Origin: DASQPR01 sp035713725
Lineage (GTDB): Bacteria > Actinomycetota > Actinomycetes > Mycobacteriales > Micromonosporaceae
Reading direction: 5' to 3'
Assembly (NCBI GenBank): GCA_035713725.1
Contig: DASTMZ010000066.1
Span: 1 to 13,254, forward strand
DNA length: 13,254 bases
Below the pieces are notes generated by a model. It saw only the letters and a list, made by a program, of their open reading frames with translations, was not told the DNA's origin and did no database searches. Position numbers and translations under genes: made by a program. Each line of letters starts with the position of its first letter. Position 1 is the stretch's first letter. This document shows, in pieces, positions 6,756 through 13,253 of the stretch.

Positions 6756-8066
6756 TCAGGTCGCCGACACGATCATGCCGGCTCCGACCGTACGGTTGGT
6801 CGTCTCGTCGATCACGATGAACCCTCCGGTCGTCCGGTTGCGACGGTACTCGTCAGCGAGCAGCGGCACCGTGGTGCGCAGCCGTACCCGTCCGATTTCG
6901 TTCAGCCGCAACTCGGTGGCGGCCTCGTCGCGGTGCAACGAGTTGACGTCGAGGCGGTAGTGCAACTCGCGCACGACCGCGCGGGCGGCCCGCGTGGTGT
7001 GCTTGATCGCGTAGCGCCCGCCGACCGACATCGGCCGTGTCTCGTCCATCCAGCAGATCATCGCCTCGATGTTCTGCGCGACGGCCGGTGCGTTGTGCGG
7101 GCGGCAGATCATGTCGCCGCGCGAGATGTCGATCTCGTCAGCCAACCGCACGGTGACCGACATCGGCGGGAATGCCTCGGCCACCGGACCATCGGCCGTG
7201 TCGATAGCGGTGATCCGGCTGGTGAGCCCGGACGGCAGCACCATCACCTCGTCGCCGGGCTTCAGTACACCCGACGCCACCTGGCCGGCGTACCCCCGAT
7301 AGTCGGTCACCTTCGACGACTGCGGTCGGATCACGTACTGCACCGGGAACCGTACGTCGACCAGGTTCCGGTCCGACCCGATGTGTACGTGCTCCAGGTG
7401 GTGCAGCAGCGATGGGCCTTGGTACCACGGCATCGTCGCGGCGCGACTAACGATGTTGTCGCCGTGCAGCGCGGAGATCGGGATGACGCTCAGGTCCGGC
7501 GCCTCGAGCTTCGCGGCGAAGTCGGTGAACTCCGCGGCGATGTCCTCGAAGACCGGCTGTGCATAGTCGACGAGATCCATCTTGTTGACACAGAGCACCA
7601 GGTGCGGCACGCGCAGCAGCGAGCATAGGAACGCGTGCCGCCGGGACTGTTCGAGCACACCCTTGCGGGCGTCCACGAGGATCAGCGCCAGATCCGCGGT
7701 GGACGCGCCGGTCACCATGTTTCGCGTGTACTGAATGTGGCCCGGCGTGTCGGCGATGATGAACTTCCGCCGTGGCGTGGCGAAGTAGCGGTAGGCGACG
7801 TCGATCGTGATGCCCTGCTCGCGTTCGGCACGCAGGCCGTCGGTGAGCAGCGCGAGGTTGGTGTACTCGTCGCCGCGGGCCGCCGACACCGCCTCGACGG
7901 CGGCGAGCTGATCGGTGAAGATCGTCTTCGTGTCGTAGAGCAGCCGGCCGATCAGCGTCGACTTGCCGTCGTCGACCGATCCCGCGGTGGCGAACCGCAA
8001 CAGATCCATGCCACGTCGCGGCTCGACGGGTGCCACGGTGCCACCCAGCACGCTCGTGTCCGACAT
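6756..8066 (-). CDS. cysN: Sulfate adenylyltransferase GTPase subunit (subunit 1)
   Basis: CysN is the GTPase that drives ATP sulfurylase: with CysD it forms adenosine 5'-phosphosulfate (APS) from ATP and sulfate. The EF-Tu-like G domain shows the P-loop GSVDDGKS at 29-36, switch I region EQGITIDVAYRYF at about 83-95, DTPGH at 106-110 and NKMD at 161-164. Beta-barrel domains follow to the end (GGFIVIDETTNRTVGAGMI). At 436 residues it stops where the GTPase ends, so it is not a CysNC fusion and carries no APS kinase. The start codon directly follows the cysD stop (TAGATG), indicating translational coupling. A candidate small ORF and the CorC-like gene follow in the same direction. Confidence 0.97.
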   Translation of the reverse strand: MSDTSVLGGTVAPVEPRRGMDLLRFATAGSVDDGKSTLIGRLLYDTKTIFTDQLAAVEAVSAARGDEYTNLALLTDGLRAEREQGITIDVAYRYFATPRRKFIIADTPGHIQYTRNMVTGASTADLALILVDARKGVLEQSRRHAFLCSLLRVPHLVLCVNKMDLVDYAQPVFEDIAAEFTDFAAKLEAPDLSVIPISALHGDNIVSRAATMPWYQGPSLLHHLEHVHIGSDRNLVDVRFPVQYVIRPQSSKVTDYRGYAGQVASGVLKPGDEVMVLPSGLTSRITAIDTADGPVAEAFPPMSVTVRLADEIDISRGDMICRPHNAPAVAQNIEAMICWMDETRPMSVGGRYAIKHTTRAARAVVRELHYRLDVNSLHRDEAATELRLNEIGRVRLRTTVPLLADEYRRNRTTGGFIVIDETTNRTVGAGMIVSAT

Positions 8067-8978
8067 CTAGAAGTAGCCCTCCCGCTTGCGGTCTTCCATC
8101 GCTGCCTCGCTGACCCGGTCGTCGCCACGCGTCGCGCCACGTTCGGTGATCCGGGTCGCGGCGACCTCGGCGATCACCTTGTCGATCGTGTCGGCGTCGG
8201 AGCGCACCGCGGCCGTACACGACGCGTCGCCCACCGTGCGGTAGCGCACCTGCTCGGTATACGACTGCTCGCCGGCCCGCAGCGGCAGGAACTCGTTGAC
8301 CGCGTAGAGCATGCCGGTGCGTTCAACCACCTCGCGCTTGTGCGCGAAGTAGATCGACGGCAGGTCGATGCGCTCCCGCCCGATGTAGTGCCAGACGTCC
8401 AGCTCGGTCCAATTCGACAGCGGGAAGACGCGGATCGACTCGCCCGGATGCACCCGGCCGTTGTAGAGCGACCACAGCTCGGGGCGCTGGTTCTTCGGAT
8501 CCCACTGACCGAACTCGTCGCGGAACGAGAAAACGCGCTCCTTCGCGCGGGCCTTCTCTTCGTCGCGCCGGGCGCCGCCGAACAGCGCGTCGAAGCGGTG
8601 CGTCTCGACCGCCTGCAACAGCACCGGAGTCTGGATGCGGTTGCGGATACCGTCGGCCGGCTCGCGGACCAGACCTGACTCGATGGCCTCCGGTACGGAC
8701 GCGATGTGCAGCGTCACACCTAGCTGCTGGACCCGACGGTCGCGGAAGTCCAAGACCTCCGGAAAGTTGTGCCCGGTGTCGACGTGCATCACGGGGAACG
8801 GAATCGGCCCCGGCGCGAACGCCTTCTCCGCGATGCGGAGCATGACGATCGAGTCCTTGCCGCCCGAGAACAACAACACCGGCCGCTCGAATTCGGCGAC
8901 GACCTCGCGCATAACGAAGACGCTCTCAGCCTCGAGAGCGTCCAGATGGGAAACCCGGTAATGGGCCGGATGGTCCAT
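8067..8978 (-). CDS. cysD: Sulfate adenylyltransferase small subunit (subunit 2)
   Basis: CysD is the nucleotidyltransferase subunit of ATP sulfurylase that forms APS from ATP and sulfate. The N-type PP-loop SGGKDS is at 38-43, followed by HVDTGHNFPE (65-74), GGARRDEEKARAKER (134-148), TELDVWHYI (191-199) and the conserved C-terminus RKREGYF (297-303). The length of 303 residues is normal. The ATG at 8978 begins MDHPAHYRVSHLDALEAES, a typical CysD N-terminus. No Shine-Dalgarno sequence precedes it. Instead a -10-like element ends only 8 bp upstream, so the mRNA may be leaderless. The gene is followed without a gap by cysN and preceded by cysQ about 50 bp upstream on the same strand. Confidence 0.97.
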   Translation of the reverse strand: MDHPAHYRVSHLDALEAESVFVMREVVAEFERPVLLFSGGKDSIVMLRIAEKAFAPGPIPFPVMHVDTGHNFPEVLDFRDRRVQQLGVTLHIASVPEAIESGLVREPADGIRNRIQTPVLLQAVETHRFDALFGGARRDEEKARAKERVFSFRDEFGQWDPKNQRPELWSLYNGRVHPGESIRVFPLSNWTELDVWHYIGRERIDLPSIYFAHKREVVERTGMLYAVNEFLPLRAGEQSYTEQVRYRTVGDASCTAAVRSDADTIDKVIAEVAATRITERGATRGDDRVSEAAMEDRKREGYF

Positions 8979-8984
8979 CGCTGA

Positions 8985-8992
8985 ACATTATC
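8985..8992 (-). promoter_or_regulatory. -10 element of a probable leaderless cysDN promoter
   Basis: On the minus strand GATAATGT lies 6-8 nt before the cysD ATG, offering both GATAAT and the TANNNT match TAATGT. At that spacing transcription would begin at or next to the A of the start codon. The absence of a Shine-Dalgarno sequence agrees. I see no convincing -35 hexamer. Confidence 0.5.
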
Positions 8993-9001
8993 TCAGGTGG
9001 A

Positions 9002-9027
9002 TCGCCGCTACCGACCGCGATCGGCGA
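9002..9027 (-). terminator. Weak hairpin after cysQ
   Basis: TCGCCG (9002-9007) can pair with CGGCGA (9022-9027) around a 14-nt loop, starting right at the cysQ stop. An alternative pairing of GATCGC (9000-9005) with GCGATC (9017-9022) competes with it. There is no T-tract. It could separate cysQ from cysDN, but the support is slight. Confidence 0.2.
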
Positions 9028-9810
9028 CTACCCAACCCGTGAGATCGCCTCGAGCAGCAGCGACGCCAGGTCCTTGCGGCAAACTACGAGGTCGGGAAGC
9101 AGCGGATCGGGCTGGTTGTAGGCCAGCGGCGAGCCGTCGATCCGGGACGCGTGCATGCCTGTGGCGAGCGCCACAGCCACCGGCGCCGCGGAGTCCCATT
9201 CGTACTGTCCGCCGGCGTGCAGGTAGGCGTCCGCGTCGCCGGAGATGACCGCGGCGACCTTCGCACCGGCCGAGCCCAGCGGCACGAGTTCGGCGCCCAG
9301 CTCGGCGGCGACCACGGTGGCCAGCGCCGGAGGGCGGCTGCGGCTGACCACGATCCGCAGCGGTCCGCCGGACGCGGCCTGGTCGGACAACGGCGGGTAC
9401 GTCGGCGGAAAGTCGGTGGCGAGGATCCGCTGCTGCCCGGGTAGCGCGATCGCGGCCGCCGCGAGCCCGTACGGCGCGGTCGACGAGCGTACCCACAGCC
9501 CGATGTGTACCGCCCAGTCGGTGCGGCCGGGCTCGCCGTACTCCCGCGTGCCGTCCAGCGGATCGACGATCCAGACCCGTTCCGCGGTCAGGCGCGCCGG
9601 GTCGTCGTGCTCGGCCTCCTCGGACAGCACCGCGTCGCCGGGCCGCCACTTCGCGAGCTGAGTCGCGATGAAATCGTGGGACTGCTTGTCGCCGGCGTGC
9701 CGCAATGCGACGGGATCGTCGAAACCGACATCGTCGCGGAGGCCACGGAGCATGTTGCCGGCGCCATCGGCCAACCAACGAGCGAACGCACCATCCACGG
9801 CTGGTGCCAT
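9028..9810 (-). CDS. cysQ: 3'(2'),5'-bisphosphate nucleotidase, inositol-monophosphatase superfamily
   Basis: CysQ dephosphorylates PAP (and PAPS), clearing the by-product of sulfotransferases and PAPS reductase. The 260-residue protein shows the Mg2+-dependent phosphatase motifs: SEE at 63-65 (VLSEEAEHDD), DPLDGT at 83-88 (VWIVDPLDGTREYG), and the C-terminal QYEWDSAAPVAVALATG at about 202-218. The ATG at 9810 is preceded by GGGAG at a spacing of 7 nt and overlaps the upstream stop as TGATG. Translation is thus coupled to the sugar transferase. cysDN follow about 50 bp downstream, which supports a sulfate-assimilation role over a plain inositol phosphatase. Substrate preference among PAP, PAPS and inositol phosphates cannot be settled from sequence. 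Confidence 0.88.
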   Translation of the reverse strand: MAPAVDGAFARWLADGAGNMLRGLRDDVGFDDPVALRHAGDKQSHDFIATQLAKWRPGDAVLSEEAEHDDPARLTAERVWIVDPLDGTREYGEPGRTDWAVHIGLWVRSSTAPYGLAAAAIALPGQQRILATDFPPTYPPLSDQAASGGPLRIVVSRSRPPALATVVAAELGAELVPLGSAGAKVAAVISGDADAYLHAGGQYEWDSAAPVAVALATGMHASRIDGSPLAYNQPDPLLPDLVVCRKDLASLLLEAISRVG

Positions 9811-11423
9811 CAGTACGCTCCCGAGCTCCGGCACACCGCGGAAAGGGTGCGCAAAAGGATCACCAGGTCCAGTGAGAATGACCAGTTTTCCACATAGCGG
9901 AGATCGAGGCGAACCGTCTCCTCCCACGAAAGGTCGGAACGTCCGGATACCTGCCAGAGCCCGGTGAGCCCGGGACTGACCGCGAGGCGGCGCCGCATGT
10001 CCGACGGGTAGGCGGCGACCTCCTCTGGCAGCGGCGGACGCGGACCGACCAGCGACATCTCGCCCCGCAGCACGTTGATCAGTTGCGGCAGCTCGTCGAG
10101 CGAGAACCGCCGCAGCCAGCGCCCCGTTCTCGTGATCCGTGGGTCGTCGCGCATCTTGAACAGCACGCCGTCGCCCTCGTTGCGTTCGATCAGCCCGTCG
10201 AGCAACCGCTCCGCGTCGACGACCATGGTGCGGAATTTGTACATCATGAACCGCTCGCCGCCGCGGCCGATGCGTACCTGCCGGAACAGCACGGGTCCGG
10301 CGGAGTCCCACCGCACGGCCCACGCGATCGCCAGGAGCGCGGGCGCGAGCACGACGAGACCGGCCGCGGCGGCACACCGGTCGAAGACCGACTTCGCGAG
10401 CCGGCCGGCGCCGGACAGCCTCGGATGGTCGACATGCAACATCGGCAGCCCGTCGACCGGTCGGACGGTGGTCCGCGAGCCGGCGACGTCGACCAGGGCA
10501 CTCGCCACGATGAAGTCGATGTCGTCGCGTTCAAGCTGCCAGGCCAGCCGTCGCAATGCTTGGCCGTCCAGCTCCGGACAGGAGAGCACCAGGACGGTGT
10601 CGGCGCCGGACCGCCGTACCGCGCCAGCCAGATCGTCGAACGTCCCGTGTACGGGCATGCCGACGTCGCCGTCGTTGTCGCGCGGCAGGCAGCAACCGAC
10701 CACCTCGAGGCCGTGATACGGCTCGCGACCGAGCTGTCGCGCCATCGCGACCACCGCGAGTTCGTGTCCGACCGTGAGCACGCGTCGCAGGCAGTGACCG
10801 CGGGCGCGCTGGCGGTAGAGGTACGTGCGCAGCACCAGTCGCACCGCGACACCGAGCACCGTCGCGATGGGCAGGGCGAGCACGACGTACCCACGCGCGA
10901 GGTTCGCCGCGAACGTGTAGGACAGGATCGCGGCGAGCGCAGTCATGAACGCGCCGCCGCGCAGCACGCGCTGATATTCGTCCGAGCCGACGAACAGGTA
11001 GCGACGCTCGTACGCCCGGTTCAGCGCGAGCGATGCCACGAACGCGGCCGGCAACGCGGCGGTGACCGCGAGGTACGACCGGTTCCAGTCGGTCACCTGG
11101 TCGCCAAAGCGCGAGGTGAACGCGATCAACCCGGCGGCGAGGCCGGCCAGCAGGTCGAGCACCACGAGCAGCCGGACGTAGCGCACCTCCCAGCTGGCAC
11201 GACGGGCCGTAGTGGTCCGGCGCCGGCGGCGCTCGGCGAGGTCGTACGCGAGTGGTGGCAGTCCGGTGCCCGTCTCGGCCGCGGATTCGCCGATCGCAGC
11301 GACCACCCTGGCCGCCACCAACCCGCCCGCGAGCGCCGGCATCTGCAAGGTCGTCGCGTCGCTGGGATGCGGCCAGGACGGGTGGACATTGCGCCGTCCG
11401 GTGGCGCGCCACGGCTTGGACAC
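9810..11423 (-). CDS. Undecaprenyl-phosphate sugar-1-phosphate transferase (polyprenyl glycosylphosphotransferase)
   Basis: This enzyme family starts exopolysaccharide, capsule or glycoprotein glycan repeats by moving a sugar-1-phosphate from a UDP-sugar to undecaprenyl phosphate at the membrane. The 537-residue product has a basic N-terminus, four hydrophobic segments at about 82-104, 117-135, 157-173 and 177-197, and a cytosolic Rossmann-like CoA-binding region at about 210-330. A fifth segment at about 350-370 precedes the catalytic domain. Catalytic-domain signatures are KFRTM (396-400), DELPQLINVLRGEMSLVGPRP (443-463) and PGLTGLWQVSGRSDLSWEE (484-502). The GTG start is chosen because an in-frame TAG lies 28-30 bp upstream and GGGGG sits at a suitable distance. 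The stop overlaps cysQ. The donor sugar (glucose, galactose or other) cannot be read from sequence. Confidence 0.93.
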   Translation of the reverse strand: MSKPWRATGRRNVHPSWPHPSDATTLQMPALAGGLVAARVVAAIGESAAETGTGLPPLAYDLAERRRRRTTTARRASWEVRYVRLLVVLDLLAGLAAGLIAFTSRFGDQVTDWNRSYLAVTAALPAAFVASLALNRAYERRYLFVGSDEYQRVLRGGAFMTALAAILSYTFAANLARGYVVLALPIATVLGVAVRLVLRTYLYRQRARGHCLRRVLTVGHELAVVAMARQLGREPYHGLEVVGCCLPRDNDGDVGMPVHGTFDDLAGAVRRSGADTVLVLSCPELDGQALRRLAWQLERDDIDFIVASALVDVAGSRTTVRPVDGLPMLHVDHPRLSGAGRLAKSVFDRCAAAAGLVVLAPALLAIAWAVRWDSAGPVLFRQVRIGRGGERFMMYKFRTMVVDAERLLDGLIERNEGDGVLFKMRDDPRITRTGRWLRRFSLDELPQLINVLRGEMSLVGPRPPLPEEVAAYPSDMRRRLAVSPGLTGLWQVSGRSDLSWEETVRLDLRYVENWSFSLDLVILLRTLSAVCRSSGAY

Positions 11424-11442
11424 CTGTACCCCCGCGACAGGT
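11422..11442 (-). promoter_or_regulatory. Hairpin over the sugar transferase start codon
   Basis: On the minus strand ACCTGT (11437-11442) pairs with ACAGGT (11422-11427) around a 9-nt loop. The loop carries the GGGGG ribosome-binding stretch, and the 3' arm takes in the first two bases of the GTG start codon. Such a fold could limit initiation; the stem is only 6 bp. Confidence 0.35.
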
Positions 11443-11483
11443 CCCGCGCGCTAGCACCGGACACCGTTCGATGACCGGGTTTC

Positions 11484-11525
11484 TCCGACAGCGGATGCTC
11501 CGACGGCGGACTGCCCGACAACGGG
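11484..11525 (-). repeat. Three tandem mini-hairpins at exact 15-bp spacing
   Basis: The 12-bp units at 11484-11495, 11499-11510 and 11514-11525 each form a 4-bp stem with a 4-nt loop. On the minus strand they read CCCG-TTGT-CGGG, TCCG-CCGT-CGGA and TCCG-CTGT-CGGA, separated by 3 nt. The outer pair changes from T-A to C-G in one copy, keeping base pairing. They lie 60-100 bp before the sugar transferase start. Confidence 0.6.
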
Positions 11526-11604
11526 TGACCGTGCCAACGCACAATGACAATTAGTCGCGATTATGCATGTATCTCGCTGATTAGGAGGAGTTATCGCCAA
11601 CCAT

Positions 11605-11626
11605 GGCGTTAACCCGACAAAACGCC
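11605..11626 (-). terminator. Hairpin just after pth
   Basis: GGCGTT and AACGCC form a perfect 6-bp stem around a 10-nt loop, beginning 3 bp after the pth stop codon on the minus strand. There is no T-tract. The position fits a pth terminator; the stem is modest. Confidence 0.35.
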
Positions 11627-11629
11627 GGT

Positions 11630-12220
11630 TCAGGTGCCGTGGTACCGATTCTGGGTCGGTTCCACGCCGTACTCGACGACCGACTCGACGATGTCCGCCG
11701 CGCGGTCGACGAGGAACTCAAGCTCCTTGCGCTCCGCCGCGGAGAAGTCCGACAGCACGAAGTCGGCCGGATCCATCCGGCCCGGCGGACGGCCGATGCC
11801 GAAGCGCACCCGCGCATAGTCCTTGGTGCCGAGCGACTTCGAGATCGACCGCAACCCGTTGTGGCCGCCCTCGCCACCGCCGATCTTCGCCCGTACCGTG
11901 CCGTAGTCCAGATCGAGATCGTCATGTATGGCGACCACGCGGTCCGGCCCGATCTTGTAGAACGCGGCGAGCGACGCGGTCGGCGTACCGAGCAGGTTCA
12001 TATACGTCGTCGGCTTCGCAATGACTAGCTTCGGTCCGCCGGGCCGAAGGAATCCGTCGGCCACCTCGCTCGCGGTTCGCCGCGCCCGACCGAACTTCGC
12101 GCCGATCCGGGACGCGAGCAGATCCGCCACCATGAATCCCACGTTGTGACGGTGGCGGGCGTAGTCCGCGCCAGGGTTGCCGAGCCCGACCACGAGCCAC
12201 GGCCCGGCCGACTCAGTCAT
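11630..12220 (-). CDS. pth: Peptidyl-tRNA hydrolase
   Basis: Pth cleaves the ester bond of peptidyl-tRNA released by stalled ribosomes, recycling tRNA in the cytoplasm. The 196-residue product has the full family pattern: GLGNPG (12-17), the catalytic-His segment HNVGF with H25, KPTTYMNLLG with N75 (69-78), HDDLDLDYG with D100 (99-107) and GGHNGLRSI with N121 (118-126). The ATG at 12220 has GGAGAGG upstream with 8 nt spacing and gives the normal N-terminus; reading further upstream adds unrelated residues. It follows rplY, the usual order in actinobacteria. Here a strong hairpin and a candidate promoter lie between the two genes, so pth may be transcribed partly on its own. Confidence 0.97.
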   Translation of the reverse strand: MTESAGPWLVVGLGNPGADYARHRHNVGFMVADLLASRIGAKFGRARRTASEVADGFLRPGGPKLVIAKPTTYMNLLGTPTASLAAFYKIGPDRVVAIHDDLDLDYGTVRAKIGGGEGGHNGLRSISKSLGTKDYARVRFGIGRPPGRMDPADFVLSDFSAAERKELEFLVDRAADIVESVVEYGVEPTQNRYHGT

Positions 12221-12260
12221 GTCCCCATCCTCTCCGCTTGCGGCCCGTGGACCGCCACGG

Positions 12261-12288
12261 AATATGTCGCGACACGCCGCGGCGACAA
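12261..12288 (-). promoter_or_regulatory. Candidate pth promoter
   Basis: On the minus strand TTGTCG (12283-12288) and CATATT (12261-12266) are spaced 16 bp apart, giving a 5' leader of roughly 35 nt before the pth ATG. A 10-bp palindrome TGTCGCGACA (12265-12274) overlaps the spacer and the edge of the -10 and could be an operator. It lies immediately downstream of the rplY terminator-like hairpin. Confidence 0.4.
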
Positions 12289-12311
12289 GCCGTACGCGGT
12301 CGGACACGCCA

Positions 12312-12341
12312 CCGGCGGTCGACCTATCGGTCGACCGCCGG
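12312..12341 (-). terminator. Strong hairpin after rplY
   Basis: Perfect 13-bp arms (12312-12324 and 12329-12341) containing GGTCGACC enclose the 4-nt loop tatc. The stem begins 16 bp after the rplY stop codon on the minus strand. No T-tract follows. The perfect stem and position make a terminator or 3'-end stabilising hairpin likely. Confidence 0.7.
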
Positions 12342-12357
12342 CGGATGGCGCGTCGCG

Positions 12358-13020
12358 TCAGGACTCCTCGGACTCCGACGGCGCGGCCGCGGCCTCCGGC
12401 GCCGGTGCCTCGGCGCCCTCGACAGCCTCCTCGGCCGCTTCCTCCTCGGCCGCCGGCACCTCGCCGAGGTCGGCAAGCGTGGCGACCTGGATGACGACGA
12501 CGAGCGACTCCGGGTCGGCGGCGAGCTCGACGCCCTCGGGCAATGCGACCTTGCCGGCGGTCACGTGCGAGCCGGCGGTCAGACCCTCGATCGACACCAC
12601 GAAGCGGTCCGGCAACTGGGTCGCGTCCGCGATGACCGACAGCGTCTGGTGCTCGACGGTGACGATCGTCTCTGGGGCCGGCGTACCCGTGATGTGCACC
12701 GGCACGTCCACCGTGACCTTCTCGCCGCGAATGACGATGAGCAGGTCAATGTGGTCGTACGAGTCTCGGATCGGGTCGCGCTGGATGGCCTTCGGCAGCG
12801 CCAGCGTCTCCTCGCCGTCGTCGGTCTCGATGGTGAACAGCTGGTTCAGTCCGCCGTGGCGGATCGCCGCGGCGAATTCGCGCGCCGGCAGCGACACGTG
12901 CCGCGGCGGGTTGCCGTGGCCGTAGAGCACGGCCGGCACGTTGCCGGCCCGACGGGTGCGGCGCGCGCCACCCTTGCCGAACTCGGTACGAGTTTCAGCC
13001 TTGATCCGGACCTCGGACAC
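12358..13020 (-). CDS. rplY: 50S ribosomal protein L25, general stress protein Ctc type
   Basis: L25/Ctc binds 5S rRNA in the large ribosomal subunit. At 220 residues this is the long, two-domain TL5/Ctc form rather than the short enterobacterial L25. The N-terminal 5S rRNA-binding domain covers about 1-92 (RTEFGKGGARRTRRAGNVPAVLYG; IQRDPIRDSYDHIDLL). The beta-rich C-terminal domain runs from about 98 to 183 (VTVDVPVHITGTPA; LPEGVELAADPESLVVVI). A disordered Glu/Ala-rich tail follows from about 188. The start is GTG at 13020, with GGAGGA about 6 nt upstream. It precedes pth on the same strand, the standard actinobacterial order, in which prs and glmU often lie further upstream. Confidence 0.96.
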   Translation of the reverse strand: MSEVRIKAETRTEFGKGGARRTRRAGNVPAVLYGHGNPPRHVSLPAREFAAAIRHGGLNQLFTIETDDGEETLALPKAIQRDPIRDSYDHIDLLIVIRGEKVTVDVPVHITGTPAPETIVTVEHQTLSVIADATQLPDRFVVSIEGLTAGSHVTAGKVALPEGVELAADPESLVVVIQVATLADLGEVPAAEEEAAEEAVEGAEAPAPEAAAAPSESEES

Positions 13021-13118
13021 GGGACATCCTCCACTGGCGTTTGGCTAGTCGACTCGTTGTGCGGTGCCGGGCGGGGCGAGGCGCGCCGAACCACGGCCCG
13101 GAACACCGCGTCGATAAC

Positions 13119-13135
13119 GGCACCGCGTGGGTGCC
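13119..13135 (-). promoter_or_regulatory. Hairpin in the putative rplY 5' leader
   Basis: GGCACC and GGTGCC form a perfect 6-bp stem around a 5-nt loop, about 100 bp before the rplY start. If transcription begins near 13140-13149 it lies at the very 5' end of the leader, where it could affect stability or bind L25. Function is inference. Confidence 0.35.
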
Positions 13136-13146
13136 CTCGCCGAGGC

Positions 13147-13175
13147 AACGGCTCCATGCTACCTGCGGTGGTTGC
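13147..13175 (-). promoter_or_regulatory. Promoter candidates for rplY
   Basis: Two overlapping readings are possible on the minus strand. One is a housekeeping-type -10, TAGCAT (13156-13161), without a good -35. The other is GCAACC (13170-13175) and GCCGTT (13147-13152) at 17 bp, nearly the same layout as the motif before the ECF sigma gene. Either gives a leader of about 120-130 nt. Confidence 0.35.
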
Positions 13176-13180
13176 GGTTG

Positions 13181-13253
13181 GGCTTTGGGGGATGCCTCGC
13201 ACGCTTGACGGCAAACCGTCTAGGTCTGCGCTGGCGAGGCATCCCCCAAAGCC
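13181..13253. repeat. Palindromic element: perfect 20-bp inverted repeat around a 33-nt loop with an inner hairpin
   Basis: Arms 13181-13200 and 13234-13253 are exact reverse complements over 20 bp (beginning ggctttggggg). Pairing stops at 13180/13254. The 33-nt interior contains a second perfect hairpin, GACGG-CAAA-CCGTC (13207-13220). Read on the minus strand it lies just upstream of the rplY promoter candidates, so it could be a terminator of the preceding gene. Its arm length and large structured loop also suit a non-autonomous palindromic repeat. It is not a tRNA. Confidence 0.8.

Larger units (their letters stand above)
11424..11629 (-). other. Gene-free leader between pth and the sugar transferase
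   Basis: No convincing gene lies here. The part near pth (about 11530-11600) is clearly more AT-rich than the surroundings, which suggests a promoter region for the sugar transferase-cysQ operon. A loose match is TTGTCG followed 19 bp later by GATAAC on the minus strand, but I am not confident of the hexamers. The remaining roughly 100 bp would be a 5' leader containing the hairpin array at 11484-11525 and the start-codon hairpin. It does not match a riboswitch class that I can recognise. Confidence 0.5.

Noticed and set aside
6756..8066. CysNC bifunctional sulfurylase/APS kinase
   Set aside because: The protein ends at residue 436 directly after the GTPase beta-barrel domains, and no kinase P-loop domain follows in any frame.
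7635..8678. 347-codon open frame on the plus strand opposite cysN/cysD
   Set aside because: It is fully antisense to two unmistakable sulfate adenylyltransferase genes, with no family features.
10083..11474. 463-codon open frame on the plus strand opposite the sugar transferase
   Set aside because: It is antisense to a gene with clear catalytic motifs. Its translation is low-complexity, His/Arg/Gln-rich and has no recognisable domain, the usual shadow of high-GC coding DNA.
11583..12028. Perfect AGGAGGAG on the plus strand followed 12 nt later by an ATG and a 141-codon frame antisense to pth
   Set aside because: The Shine-Dalgarno match is striking, but the spacing is long and the frame is the mirror of pth codons. 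Without transcript evidence it is best taken as coincidence.
13181..13253. tRNA gene, because the structured element is about 73 nt long
   Set aside because: It has a continuous 20-bp stem with one inner hairpin, not a cloverleaf; no T-loop GTTCRA motif and no anticodon arm can be drawn.
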